Origin: an uncultured Microcaldota archaeon
GTDB taxonomy: Archaea; Micrarchaeota; Micrarchaeia; Norongarragalinales; Norongarragalinaceae
Direction of reading: 5' to 3'
NCBI GenBank assembly: GCA_903893865.1
Contig: CAITNU010000073.1
Span: forward strand, 1 to 37,229
Length of the DNA: 37,229 bases
In this document: positions 1-9,534 of the stretch, one piece after another
How positions within the stretch are numbered: the stretch's first letter is position 1
How the letters are laid out: every line of letters starts with the position of its first letter
Position numbers and translations under genes: made by a program
The notes under the pieces: generated by a model
The model's input: the letters and a program-made list of their open reading frames with translations, nothing else
What the model was told of the DNA's origin: nothing
Databases searched by the model: none

Positions 1-5
1 ATCTC

Positions 6-38
6 GTGACTGGAGTTCAGACGTGTGCTCTCCGATCT
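6..38 (+). other. Residual Illumina TruSeq read-2 adapter (assembly artefact)
   Basis: gtgactggagttcagacgtgtgctctccgatct matches GTGACTGGAGTTCAGACGTGTGCTCTTCCGATCT except for one missing T; bases 1-5 may be index remnant. Confidence 0.96.
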
Positions 39-1563
39 GCTTCGTGACGACGGGCGTCGCCTCGCGCGCGAACCGCATCGCAGTCGGGCCAACGATTTCG
101 AATAAGCCAGCGTGCGTTGCTTTGTACGACTCGATTGCGTCGCAAGGAACGAGCACCGTCATGTTCGGAATAATGCTTGTTATCGTTATATCTTCTAAGG
201 CTTGGTGCGTCGCGCCGTCCGGGCCCACGCTTACTCCGCCGTGTCCGACAGCGATTTTCACGTTGAGGTTGCCGTAGCACACGGTCGTCCTCAGTTGGTC
301 CCAGTTTCTGCCAGTCGAAAAAACGCCGTAACTCCCGATTACGGGAATCTTGCCTTCCTTCGCGAGCCCTGCAGCGACAGTCGTCATATTCTGTTCGGCG
401 ATTCCCATGCTGAAAAAGCGGGGCTTGCGCTCATCGTGTTTCTTGCAGAAATCGAGAATGCAGATTGAGCCGGAAATGTCCGCGCCGAGGCACACGACTC
501 GCGGGTCGCTTCCCTCGCGGTCCAAGCACTCGCCGAAACCGAAGCGAGTCGGCTTCATTTCAGCGCGCATCGCGTGCTCGTGAGTCGGGTCGGGGTGCTG
601 ATTCCACCAAAACGGCCGCTCTTCAGGCAGAATGAGGTTTCCGTATTGTCGCGCGACGTGCGCGCGCAATTCTTTCGCGCGCCGCTCGATTTCGGGAGTG
701 TAAAGCGCTTCGAGTCCTAATTCTTTGAGTGCAGCTTTTGTTTGGTCTAGCGACTGCGCTTTCCCATGCCACTCGGCGAGGTTCTCCATAAACGAAACGC
801 CTTTACCTTTGATTGTTTTCGCGATTAACACCGTTGGCTTGCCTTTCGTCGCAGCAGCTTTCTCGAACGCGCGGAGAAGCGCTTCGAAATCGTGTCCGTC
901 GACTTCAATCGCGTGCCAACCGAAAGCGCGGTATTTCTCGGCGAGAGGCTCCACGTTCATGACTTCGCAAGTTTTGCCGTCGATTTGCAGTCCGTTGTCG
1001 TCGACTACGCCGCACAAGTTGTCGAGTTTGTAGTGCCCAGCAGCCATTACAGCCTCCCAAATGCTTCCCTCCTGCTGCTCGCCGTCACCCATAACGCAGT
1101 AGACGCGGTGCTTCGCTCCGTCGAGCCGCGCCGCAAGCGCGTCGCCCACGGCGATGCTTAAGCCTTGCCCGAGCGAGCCGCCGCTCATTTCGATTCCTTT
1201 GCATTTCTTCCAGTCGGGATGGCCTTGAAAAGGCGTTCCGAGAACGCGCAGTCCAACCGCGAAATCCTCGACAGGATAATAACCCGCAAGTCCGAGTAGT
1301 GCGTATTGCGCTGGGCACTTGTGTTGAGCGCTTAAAAACAATCGGTCGCGGTCGCTCCAACTCGGGTTTTTCGGGTCGTGACGCAAAACGTTGAAATAAA
1401 GCGTGGCGAGGTAATCCATCATCGACAGCGCGCCGCCCGGATGCCCCGAACCCGCGAAACCGATGGCGAGCAGCGTGTAAGCGCGGCCGCGCCGCGCAAC
1501 TTCGCGAATCTCGTCAGCTGAATACTTTTTTTCTTTGCCTGTTTTCGAGTCGATGATGCCCAC
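39..1563 (-). CDS. Transketolase, fused N- and C-terminal halves, 3' end truncated at contig edge
   Basis: Minus-strand translation from GTG at 1563 (GAGGTG Shine-Dalgarno 8 nt upstream): VGIIDSKTGKEKKYSADEIREVARRGRAYTLLAIGFAGSGHPGGALSMMDYLATLYFNVLRHDPKNPSW..., MSGGSLGQGLSIAVGDAL, VMGDGEQQEGSIWEA (TPP motif), and C-terminal half FFSMGIAEQNMTTVAAGLAKEGKIPVIGSYGVF. Absent from the ORF track because it runs off the end. Confidence 0.92.
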
Positions 1564-1747
1564 TCGCGCAACACCTCTTTTGAACAACGAATTCGATTTG
1601 CGACGAAGAATGCAGGAAACAAGAGCGCCCAAGCGAAATTTGGGCGTTTGCAAAAACCGCTTTTAACCCACTCCGGCGAAGGCGTTGCCGCGCAGAGAAC
1701 GCGCGCCCCGCCGCGAAACGATTTGTTTTAATTCTCCGCGCTTTTAA

Positions 1748-2563
1748 ATGCTTTTCTTAAAGACTAAATACGGTGAACAACGTTTGACAAAAAACGCTTT
1801 CAAAGCGGTTGTATTCGATCTCGACAACACGCTCGTCGACTTCGCTCACATGAAAGAGCGCGCTTGCGACGCGGCAGTCCGCGCCATGCGCTCGCACGGC
1901 CTCAAAACGAGTTTCAGCAACGCGAAGCGCTCGCTTTTCGCGCTTTACTGCGAACACGGAATAGAAAACAAAGGCATCTTCCAAATCTTCTTAAAACGCG
2001 AACTCGGCGCAGTCGACTACAAGCTCCTCAGCAATGCGATAGTCGCTTACCGCCGAGAAGAAAACGATTACGTCGTCCCGTACCCGGGCACGCGAGAGAC
2101 GCTCGCTGTCCTCAAGAAAAAGAAAATCAAGCTTGCGGTGCTAACGGATGCGCCGCGGTTGCGCGCGTGGAACCGACTCGCCGCAATGGGGTTAACGCCT
2201 TACTTCGATTTCGTGCTTACGCTCGCGGAAACCAAGCGCAGAAAGCCGCACTCCGCGCCGTTCAACGCCGTCATGAAAAAAATGAAAAAACTCGAGAAAA
2301 TCGGGGCGCCCGACGCGCCGGCGCTGCAGCCTCACGAAATCCTTTTCGTCGGCGACTCGCCAGGGCGCGACATGGCCGGCGCCAAGCGCGCGGGAATGAA
2401 AACGTGCCTCGCCCGCTACGGAATGCGGGGTTGGAGCAAGCCTGTGTGGCGCGCTGTGCGGCGTTACTTCGTTGATGCGGTGGGCAAACCGAAAGCGAAG
2501 GAAAACCGCGTGCGGCCGGATTTCGTCATCGACGACGTGCGCGAGCTCGCGAAAATAGTGTGA
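1748..2563 (+). CDS. HAD-superfamily hydrolase
   Basis: Motif I VVFDLDNTLVDF, motif II LTDAPR, motif III/IV FVGDSPGRDMAGAKRAGM. A TATA-like cttttaaat abuts the annotated ATG, so the true start may be TTG 1784, which has GGTGA upstream. Confidence 0.85.
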   Translation: MLFLKTKYGEQRLTKNAFKAVVFDLDNTLVDFAHMKERACDAAVRAMRSHGLKTSFSNAKRSLFALYCEHGIENKGIFQIFLKRELGAVDYKLLSNAIVAYRREENDYVVPYPGTRETLAVLKKKKIKLAVLTDAPRLRAWNRLAAMGLTPYFDFVLTLAETKRRKPHSAPFNAVMKKMKKLEKIGAPDAPALQPHEILFVGDSPGRDMAGAKRAGMKTCLARYGMRGWSKPVWRAVRRYFVDAVGKPKAKENRVRPDFVIDDVRELAKIV

Positions 2564-2570
2564 TTTTGAA

Positions 2571-2921
2571 ATGCCTTACAGAACCTATGAAAGAACCTAT
2601 GCCAACTATTTGTACTCGCAAGAGAAACGCAAACGATATTATTTTCTTTTAAGGCAAAGGTTGGAACAAACGGGAGCAAAAAAGATAGCCTTAGATGCGT
2701 TGGAAAGAAAGTTTTGGGAGCAGGCGGCTCATGGAGGTCGAGAATTTAGGAATGGTTCGCCTGCCTCAAGAGAGGAACTTGAAAAAATTTTGCGCGAAGA
2801 TATTCGCGAGTGCGCTCGAAACGGACACGAAGATGAGAGAAAATGTTTTGCTATTCCTGCGGCTGAATTGCTAAGCGCGATGAAAAAGGCGGGGCTTTTA
2901 AAAAGACGGAATCCTGTCTAA
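2571..2921 (+). CDS. Small hypothetical protein, charged and helical
   Basis: 116-aa ORF between HAD gene and membrane protein gene, same strand, short spacers. Confidence 0.6.
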   Translation: MPYRTYERTYANYLYSQEKRKRYYFLLRQRLEQTGAKKIALDALERKFWEQAAHGGREFRNGSPASREELEKILREDIRECARNGHEDERKCFAIPAAELLSAMKKAGLLKRRNPV

Positions 2922-2924
2922 GTC

Positions 2925-3458
2925 ATGCGTTCGGAATACTTGATGCAAGCCGCGATTGCGGTGACGCTCGCGAGCTTGTTCCTGCCGCAGTTGAAGGAAC
3001 CTCCATTCGTTTACCTCGCGTCCTTCTTCCTCGTGCAACCGCTTTACATGCTGGTTTTCTTCTTCATTTTCGTTGTGCTTTTGCGCGGCGTGGAAGAAGA
3101 AGTCGGCGAAACTGACTATTTCATAATCTATTTCGTAGGCGTCTTGCTCGGAAACCTGGGTTTGCTCACGCTCGGAACAGGAAACGCTTTGCCGACGACT
3201 GGCGCGTTAGGCGGGTTGTTCGCCGTCGCAGGCGTATTCATAGCCAAGCACCCTTACGAACTCTTCACGTACGAACTCCTTTACCCGATGCCCGCGATCT
3301 TGTGTCTCATTGCGATAGTTTTCATCAATTTTTTCACTCCCGATATGCGTTTCGACTATCTCCCACTGCTTTTCGGAGTCGCGGCTGGATACGCCATTAA
3401 CAAGAGAAACGCGGGCCGGGGTTACGGCGCGTACTCTTCCTCTCAAGGATACCGCTGA
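2925..3458 (+). CDS. Rhomboid-fold membrane protein, probably catalytically inactive
   Basis: Multiple hydrophobic segments; GVEEEVGETDYFIIYFVGVLLGN...PTTGALGGLFAVAGVF resembles rhomboid L1/TM4 (E..G....Y..g..g...GASGAifgl.G) with GALG in place of GASG. Confidence 0.6.
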   Translation: MRSEYLMQAAIAVTLASLFLPQLKEPPFVYLASFFLVQPLYMLVFFFIFVVLLRGVEEEVGETDYFIIYFVGVLLGNLGLLTLGTGNALPTTGALGGLFAVAGVFIAKHPYELFTYELLYPMPAILCLIAIVFINFFTPDMRFDYLPLLFGVAAGYAINKRNAGRGYGAYSSSQGYR

Positions 3459-3515
3459 TGCGCGTGTCGATACGCGTGCTGAAACTTTAACAAGAACCGA
3501 AAAACGGCTTGAAAA

Positions 3516-3525
3516 AGTTTTTAAA
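3516..3525 (+). promoter_or_regulatory. Putative archaeal TATA box upstream of adk
   Basis: agtttttaaac about 60-70 nt upstream of ATG 3588. Confidence 0.45.
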
Positions 3526-3587
3526 CTCGCCGCGCTTTACTAAAACCCTTTCTTATTCAAGACTATTCAAGAGGTGGATGAAAGTTC

Positions 3588-4256
3588 ATGGCAAAACAGA
3601 AACCGCAGAAACCCATTCGCGTTATAATGCTCGGAGCGCCCGGCAGCGGGAAAGGAACGATTTCGAAAAAGCTTCTCGCCGCGCACGGCGGAAACCACGT
3701 TTCAACGGGCGACATGCTGCGGCAAGCGGTTGCCGCGGCTACGCCGCTCGGGCTCGACGCGAAGCGCTTCATGGATAACGGCGAACTAGTGCCCGACGCA
3801 GTCGTCAACGGCTTGATTGCGGAGTGGCTCGACGCGCACCGCAGTGAAGGATTCATTTTCGACGGTTATCCACGCACTGTTCCGCAAGCTGATGCGCTCG
3901 GCGCGATGCTCACGCAACGAGGAATCAAAATCGACCTCGTCGCGAACCTCGCGGTTCCAAACGACGTTATAATCCGGAGGCTGACGTCGCGCCGCTCGTG
4001 CAGCAAGTGCGGGCAGCCGTTCAACCTCGAGTTCATGCCGCCGCGCGTCGCGGGCGTTTGCGACAAGTGCGGCGGCGACTTGGTGCAACGCGAGGACGAG
4101 AAGCCAGACGTCGTCAAAAAGCGGCTCGCGGTTTACGAGAAGCAAACGAAGCCGCTCGCCGATTATTACGCCGCGCGCAAAATGCTGCGCAACTTCGCTA
4201 GCGAGTCGAGCGAAACGACGGTAGCGGAAATCGAAGCTGCGCTCGCAAAAAAGTAA
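3588..4256 (+). CDS. adk: Adenylate kinase with zinc-binding LID
   Basis: MLGAPGSGKGTISKKL P-loop, HVSTGDMLRQAV, GFIFDGYPRTVPQADAL, CSKCGQPFNLEFMPPRVAGVCDKCGGDLVQREDEKPDVVKKRL. Confidence 0.95.
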   Translation: MAKQKPQKPIRVIMLGAPGSGKGTISKKLLAAHGGNHVSTGDMLRQAVAAATPLGLDAKRFMDNGELVPDAVVNGLIAEWLDAHRSEGFIFDGYPRTVPQADALGAMLTQRGIKIDLVANLAVPNDVIIRRLTSRRSCSKCGQPFNLEFMPPRVAGVCDKCGGDLVQREDEKPDVVKKRLAVYEKQTKPLADYYAARKMLRNFASESSETTVAEIEAALAKK

Positions 4257-4273
4257 TTCGGCAATCGGTCTAA

Positions 4274-6049
4274 TTAGAAAACCGAGTAGCCTTTGATTTT
4301 CTTGATTTGGCTGAGGAGTTCGCGTTCCCCGTCGCTCAACGATTTGGCGTACTTAGCTTCAATCGCGGCAACGTCTTCCTTTGACGGAGACGAAAGCAAA
4401 ACCTGCTTCTCGCAAATCTGGCGGCCGAAAAACGGTTCGGGAATGCTTATCGCGAGCTGATCGCCTTTCTTCGCTTCGTCAACGCTCTCCTTGTTGCGCT
4501 GAATGCTTTTGATTGCGCCGACCGGCTTGCCGTCCTCGGTCATTAACGGGTAATCCTTGCGTATTCGTCCCTCGAGGACTTCGATGCCGATTATGCACGG
4601 GTTGCTCACGCGGAAGCAACAGCCTTGCATTATCAAGATTTTGGCGGGGAGCACGAGATTCTGAAACGCCTCGCGGCGCTCGCCTTCGACTTCGGCGTCG
4701 CGCCACCGCTTGTAACCGTCGATGAGGTTGTAAATGATTTTCTCGTCGAAAACCTTGACGTGCGCCGCCTCCGCTTCGCTCGCCGCGTCGTCGGCCACGG
4801 GAACGTTGAAAGCGAAGATTACGCCGACGAGCTTGTTCTTATCGCGCATCGCAATCGCGTCAGCCACGTCGCGCCTGCTCACCGCGCCTATCGCGGTCCG
4901 CTTAACCGGAATTTTCTCGGCTGCGAAAAGCCGCGTAATCGCTTCTATGCTGCCGAGAGCGTCAGCCTTGATTAAAACGCCTTTGTCCTGCGTTTCAAAC
5001 AAAATTTGCTTGAGTTCTTCCTCGAGCGCTTCGCTCGCTTGGTGCGCTTCCTCTTGCGTGCGAACGACGAAGAGGCTGCTGCCTCCAATCGCGTCTTCCG
5101 CCTGCTCGCAAGCGATTTTGACTCCAGTCGCCGCGCGCACTTCATCCACGCTCTTGAATTTCTCGCGCGGGTCACGCATTTCGTCTAGGGGTTTCGGCTC
5201 GAGCAACGCCTTGACTTTCGAAGTAGCGGGACCGCTGAGAGTGTTGAACGCGATTTCGTCACCCTGCCGCAGCGAGCCGTCGTAGAGAATCACGTCAAGC
5301 GTTTTTCCGAGCCCGCGTTCCTCGCGCACTTCGAGTATCGCGCCTTTCCCGCTTTCGTCCTCGCTCGTAGTCAGAGTTTTCTCCATGAAGCGCTGCGCGA
5401 GTCCCGCGACGAAGAGCAATAGCTCTTGCAGTCCTTCACGCGTTTTCGCGCTGACGGGAACAATCGCGACTTGCTTCGTGAAATCCGCGACTCGGTCGAA
5501 CCGCTCCGCCTGGAAACCGTAGTTGTAAAGCGCGCCTATGAGCTGGTAAGTTTTTTCATCCAAGCGCTCGACGACGTCCGTCCGCTGTTTTTTGACGCTG
5601 TCCGCGAAACAGGCGCCTCGCTGAGGCAGCCAGCCGTTGAGCGCATCGATTTTGTTGAACGCGACGATGAATGGCGTCTTGTACTCGCGCAGAATTTCGA
5701 TTGCTTCGATAGTCTGCGCTTCAATTCCTTTCGTGCAGTCGATGACGAGAATCGCGATGTCCGCGATGCTTCCGCCGCGCTTGCGCAGATTCGTAAACGC
5801 CTCGTGCCCCGGCGTGTCGATGAAGAGAAGTCCCGGAATCGTTAGTTTGATGCGCATTCGATCGAGCATGGAACCGCAACTGGCGTCAAGCAAGTCGCGC
5901 GGAAAAATGCTTGCGCCGATGGCCTGCGTTATGCCGCCGTGCTCGCGCTTCGCCACGCCGGTCTCGCGTATGGCGTCGAGAATGCTGGTTTTGCCGTGGT
6001 CGACGTGACCGAGAACGCACACGATTGGTTGGCGCAACATAATCCTCAC
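4274..6049 (-). CDS. infB: Translation initiation factor aIF5B / IF-2-like GTPase
   Basis: RQPIVCVLGHVDHGKTSILDAI, GGITQAIGAS, FIDTPGHEAFTNLRKRG, AFNKIDAL; 591 aa with archaeal aIF5B-like C-terminal domains. Confidence 0.95.
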   Translation of the reverse strand: MRIMLRQPIVCVLGHVDHGKTSILDAIRETGVAKREHGGITQAIGASIFPRDLLDASCGSMLDRMRIKLTIPGLLFIDTPGHEAFTNLRKRGGSIADIAILVIDCTKGIEAQTIEAIEILREYKTPFIVAFNKIDALNGWLPQRGACFADSVKKQRTDVVERLDEKTYQLIGALYNYGFQAERFDRVADFTKQVAIVPVSAKTREGLQELLLFVAGLAQRFMEKTLTTSEDESGKGAILEVREERGLGKTLDVILYDGSLRQGDEIAFNTLSGPATSKVKALLEPKPLDEMRDPREKFKSVDEVRAATGVKIACEQAEDAIGGSSLFVVRTQEEAHQASEALEEELKQILFETQDKGVLIKADALGSIEAITRLFAAEKIPVKRTAIGAVSRRDVADAIAMRDKNKLVGVIFAFNVPVADDAASEAEAAHVKVFDEKIIYNLIDGYKRWRDAEVEGERREAFQNLVLPAKILIMQGCCFRVSNPCIIGIEVLEGRIRKDYPLMTEDGKPVGAIKSIQRNKESVDEAKKGDQLAISIPEPFFGRQICEKQVLLSSPSKEDVAAIEAKYAKSLSDGERELLSQIKKIKGYSVF

Positions 6050-6180
6050 TTTGAAGCTTGCAATCGAGTCGGAATCTTCGAGAATAGAATCGTCGAGAGT
6101 AATTAGTGACTGGCGGGGTTAATAATTTTAGGTTTTGAATAGTTTAGAGTTACTTGAGTTTTGGGTTCGTTAGAATTCGT

Positions 6181-8448
6181 TTAAGTTCTGGCTTTCGCTG
6201 CTGCGACGGCGTCCTTCACGAGTTCCTTGTTCACCCATTCGCGCCACTCCGCAAGCAACCGCTGATGCTCCACCGCACCGACTTCCTCGCGCATACGCTC
6301 AGCCATCAACGCGTACTTGTTGTGCGCGCGAACGCTGTGCTCCGCCTCGAGAATCAACGGCAAATCGAGCTTGCGCTTGACGTCCACGAGGTATTGCTTC
6401 GCGTCTCCGCGCGCCTTAATTTCCCGCCAAACGTCTTCGTAACCCAAGCCGCGCGTGCGTTTTACGCGTTCCAGCCACTCGCTCGACTTCTTGATTTCCT
6501 CTTCGTAAAGATCAAGCGCGTCCTTGTTAGCGTCGAAATCCTCCCACTCGAGAAAGCCGTTTTCTTTGCCGGGGTCGGTTTCCCAATGCTTCTTGACTTC
6601 AGTCACTTCGATGAGCCGGCGATTGCGCTTGAGCGAGCCTTTAAAGCGAATTGGCGCGCTCACAACCGCGAAATCCGTTGCTTTGAAACTCGTCGTCGGC
6701 ACCCCGAGGTCGTTCACGACTCTGTCCCAAATGCTGTAAGCGCTTTCACCGTGAATCGTCCCCATGACGACGTTCCCGACCGCGCCCACACGCATTGCTT
6801 CGTAAAGCGCCTTCGCTTCAGTCGAACGCACTTCGCCTACTACGAGCACCGAATCGCCTAAGCGCAGCGCGGTGCGCAGCGCGTCCTCGGCGCTTACTTC
6901 CGTTTCGCTTATTCCGCCGAGCGGGGGACGCGTTTTGAGCCGTTGAATGTTGAATCCGAGCTTTTTCATTTGCGGAACGGGAATTTCTTGAGTGTCCTCC
7001 TGCACGATGATGCGTAGATTCTGAGGGATTTCAAGCATCATGGCTTGCAGCATGCTCGTCTTGCCGGAGCCGCGCGAGCCGACTATAAGCATGCTCGCCT
7101 GCGCGTCGACGAAGAAAGACAGAAGTCCTGCGGTGAGCGAGTCGAACATTTTGTTTTCCACGAATTGCGCGAGAGTCCAAGGAGTTTCCTTGTGCAAACG
7201 GAAGACGAGCGCCGTGCCGTCCACGGCGAGCGGCCTGCCGATAACGCAAATGCGCGTTTGCAAGTCGGCAAGATCGAAGTCGAGTATTGGATGCGCTTGG
7301 TCGAACGGTCTGCCGCTGAGCGCGCGAAAACGCGAGACTATGCTCTTCGCTTCGTCTTCGGTGAAAATCACGTTCGTCTGGCATTGCCCGTATTTGCTGT
7401 GCACGAGGTAAACCGGTTTTTCTCCGAGCGGCGAATCGATGTAAACGTCCGTCAAGCGGCGATCGCTTAGAAAGAGTTCAAGAATGCCGTAACCGATGGT
7501 GTAACGCGAAACGATCGTCGCAAGCTCGTCCTTCTCTTCCACGCTGAGTGCGATGTTGTTCTGCAACGCGAGGTCCGCTATCGTGGCGACGTATATCTTC
7601 TGAAAATATTTGCGTGCTTGCGAAATGTTCATGAACTCGACGTGCTCGGGACGGTGCGCCGCAACGACTTCCTTGGTTTTCTCGAGCAAAAAGTATTTTT
7701 CGGGCGGCATCGCGTACTCGGGCGGGTTGATGAAGTACAAATATTCGAGTTTGTCGGGATGCTTGTAAATGCGCACTTCGCTGCCCATGACTTCGTACTG
7801 GTCGACGAGTTCGAGGTTTTCAGCGAGATTAAAGAAAATGCGGGAGCCGATGAACGACGGTTTTATCGCGACTTCGAAGAACGAGTGGTAAGCCGTGCGG
7901 CCGCTCGGGATTTCGCCGAGTTGCGACAAGTACGATTTCATTCGCTGGATTAACTGCGCTTTCTCGAAGCCTTCGCGCATGAACTGTAACGTTCCTAAAT
8001 AAATCTTTAAATCCTCGGCTCGGTCCGCGCCGAGAGACGGAATAGTCGAAATAGCGGTCTTTATTTCGCGAATAAGCATGAGGTAAGCGCGAAACGGATC
8101 GCCCGCAGTCGCCCCTAAAATCTGCAGCACCGCGTCGTGCCTCTGGGCGAGAGTGCGCGAATCAGTCGTCGTTCCCAAGTGCGCGGGACTCCATACGGTA
8201 TCAACTTCGAAGCGCGTTATGAGGTCGGCGATTTCCTTGAGTAGGCGCGTTTGTTCGGCGTCGTAAATGCGTTCGTAGTATTCGCTTAAAACGACTTCGT
8301 CTACGTCGACTTCGCGCAGTTTTTCAATGACGTCGCGCATCGCTTGCTCGTAGACGGCGATATCCGCTCCGTAAGGCGCGCCGCGCATGTCGACGACGAG
8401 GATTTTTTTCTCGCCTTCCTGGCGCACAGCGCTTTGCCCGTAAACCAT
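6181..8448 (-). CDS. Type II/IV secretion system (PilT/GspE/TadA-like) ATPase with ~330-aa N-terminal region
   Basis: ILELFLSDRRLTDVYIDSP, LIVGSRGSGKTSMLQAMMLEIP (Walker A), IIVQEDTQEIPVPQ, LRLGDSVLVVGEVRSTEAKALYEAMRVGAVGNVVMGTIHGESA (Walker B / His box). Confidence 0.92.
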   Translation of the reverse strand: MVYGQSAVRQEGEKKILVVDMRGAPYGADIAVYEQAMRDVIEKLREVDVDEVVLSEYYERIYDAEQTRLLKEIADLITRFEVDTVWSPAHLGTTTDSRTLAQRHDAVLQILGATAGDPFRAYLMLIREIKTAISTIPSLGADRAEDLKIYLGTLQFMREGFEKAQLIQRMKSYLSQLGEIPSGRTAYHSFFEVAIKPSFIGSRIFFNLAENLELVDQYEVMGSEVRIYKHPDKLEYLYFINPPEYAMPPEKYFLLEKTKEVVAAHRPEHVEFMNISQARKYFQKIYVATIADLALQNNIALSVEEKDELATIVSRYTIGYGILELFLSDRRLTDVYIDSPLGEKPVYLVHSKYGQCQTNVIFTEDEAKSIVSRFRALSGRPFDQAHPILDFDLADLQTRICVIGRPLAVDGTALVFRLHKETPWTLAQFVENKMFDSLTAGLLSFFVDAQASMLIVGSRGSGKTSMLQAMMLEIPQNLRIIVQEDTQEIPVPQMKKLGFNIQRLKTRPPLGGISETEVSAEDALRTALRLGDSVLVVGEVRSTEAKALYEAMRVGAVGNVVMGTIHGESAYSIWDRVVNDLGVPTTSFKATDFAVVSAPIRFKGSLKRNRRLIEVTEVKKHWETDPGKENGFLEWEDFDANKDALDLYEEEIKKSSEWLERVKRTRGLGYEDVWREIKARGDAKQYLVDVKRKLDLPLILEAEHSVRAHNKYALMAERMREEVGAVEHQRLLAEWREWVNKELVKDAVAAAKART

Positions 8449-8537
8449 TTTCGTCCAGTCTCCGCTTTTAATTTCCAGCGTGCAATCGGCTTACGCTTCA
8501 AGCGAATTTAAACCCGACGAGTTAGGGGACGCGGATA

Positions 8538-8599
8538 TTTTTCCCACGGAAATTGAAATTAAACCTTTTGTTTGTTTTTCTTTTTTTCCCACGGAAATT
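8538..8599. repeat. 17-bp direct repeat TTTTTCCCACGGAAATT (8538-8554 and 8583-8599)
   Basis: Two perfect copies offset by 45 bp, spanning the 3' end of the phosphoribosyltransferase gene. Confidence 0.9.
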
Positions 8600-9143
8600 C
8601 GAACCAGATATCTTGTTTTATTTCCTTCGCAGTTATTTTCCTCGCAAAATAATGCGGAGTGAAAACCGATTGACCTTCCTTGTGGAGCAAAACTGCAAAG
8701 TGCACTTTTTTGGCGCCTAGAGCGAGGAGGTGTTCCCTTATTTTGCGCAGGGTGTTTCCACTGTCAGTGAGGTCGTCAATAACTAAAATGTTTTTTCCCT
8801 TGACCGCTTCCGCCGGCACTGGCTGCGTGATTTGTGGCTCTTCACTTCGCCTATGAGTAACTGGATCGTAGTATTTGCAGACGACGGCGTAGACAGATAG
8901 AGCATCATCAAAAAGATGCGCAAGCCTGACTGCGGGGTTAAATCCACCCTTGCCTACGGCAACGATTACAAAATTTTTACGTAACTTCCTTTTTTTAATA
9001 GCGCCACTGACCTGTTCGAAAATGTTTTGGTTGTAGCGCTCTAACATAGCGTTGGTAATTATTTTTTTGTTTGCGGCGGTCTGAGTTTGGTAGTAAGCAT
9101 GCGTTATTTTAAGAAAACGCAAGTTTTTAAAACGCGCCTGCAA
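8559..9143 (-). CDS. Purine-type phosphoribosyltransferase
   Basis: PRPP loop KNILVIDDLTDSGNTLRKIREHL, VAVGKGGFNPAVRLAHLF. The ORF-track start is TTG; a TATA-like TTTTAAAAAC overlaps that end on the minus strand, so ATG at 9047 (MLERYNQNIFEQVSG) is a likelier start. Confidence 0.85.
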   Translation of the reverse strand: MQARFKNLRFLKITHAYYQTQTAANKKIITNAMLERYNQNIFEQVSGAIKKRKLRKNFVIVAVGKGGFNPAVRLAHLFDDALSVYAVVCKYYDPVTHRRSEEPQITQPVPAEAVKGKNILVIDDLTDSGNTLRKIREHLLALGAKKVHFAVLLHKEGQSVFTPHYFARKITAKEIKQDIWFEFPWEKKKNKQKV

Positions 9144-9196
9144 TGGTTAAAAGAGCGCTTTATGGCGTGTGCGTTGGATTCGGGGGAGAAGGCGGA

Positions 9197-9505
9197 ATGG
9201 ATTACTGGTATCAAATCGCAAGCATTTTTTCTCTAGTCGCGAGCGTGCTCGTAGGCGGCTACGCTGCGGTTTATTCGTACCTCTTGTGGGACGAGGCTAA
9301 GCACAAGGAAGCGCCGCGCAAAGACTGGAAAATCTCTCTGTATTTCTACGTCGGCATAATCCTCGCTATTCTCGGAAACGTCTTCAACGCCGTTGACGAC
9401 TTGTACCCGAGCGGAATACGCTACTTGTCGCCGTTCGCTTACCTCGCGGGCCTAATCTTATTCTTCCTTGGCTTCCGCAAGCGCGCAACGAAAGACGTCA
9501 AGTGA
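9197..9505 (+). CDS. Small multi-pass membrane protein
   Basis: MDYWYQIASIFSLVASVLVGGYAAVYSYLLW...; ATG 9197 follows a strong GGGGGAGAAGG; ORF track extends to 9143. Confidence 0.65.
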   Translation: MDYWYQIASIFSLVASVLVGGYAAVYSYLLWDEAKHKEAPRKDWKISLYFYVGIILAILGNVFNAVDDLYPSGIRYLSPFAYLAGLILFFLGFRKRATKDVK

Positions 9506-9534
9506 AAAACGAAAACAAAAAAGAAAAACTAAAA

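Noticed and set aside
1626-1646. Inverted repeat CGCCCAA-N7-TTGGGCG upstream of transketolase
   Set aside because: Only a 7-bp stem with no flanking T-run or recurrence seen; could be chance
6154-6861. 235-aa plus-strand ORF antisense to the secretion ATPase
   Set aside because: Shadow ORF; opposite frame has recognisable ATPase sequence
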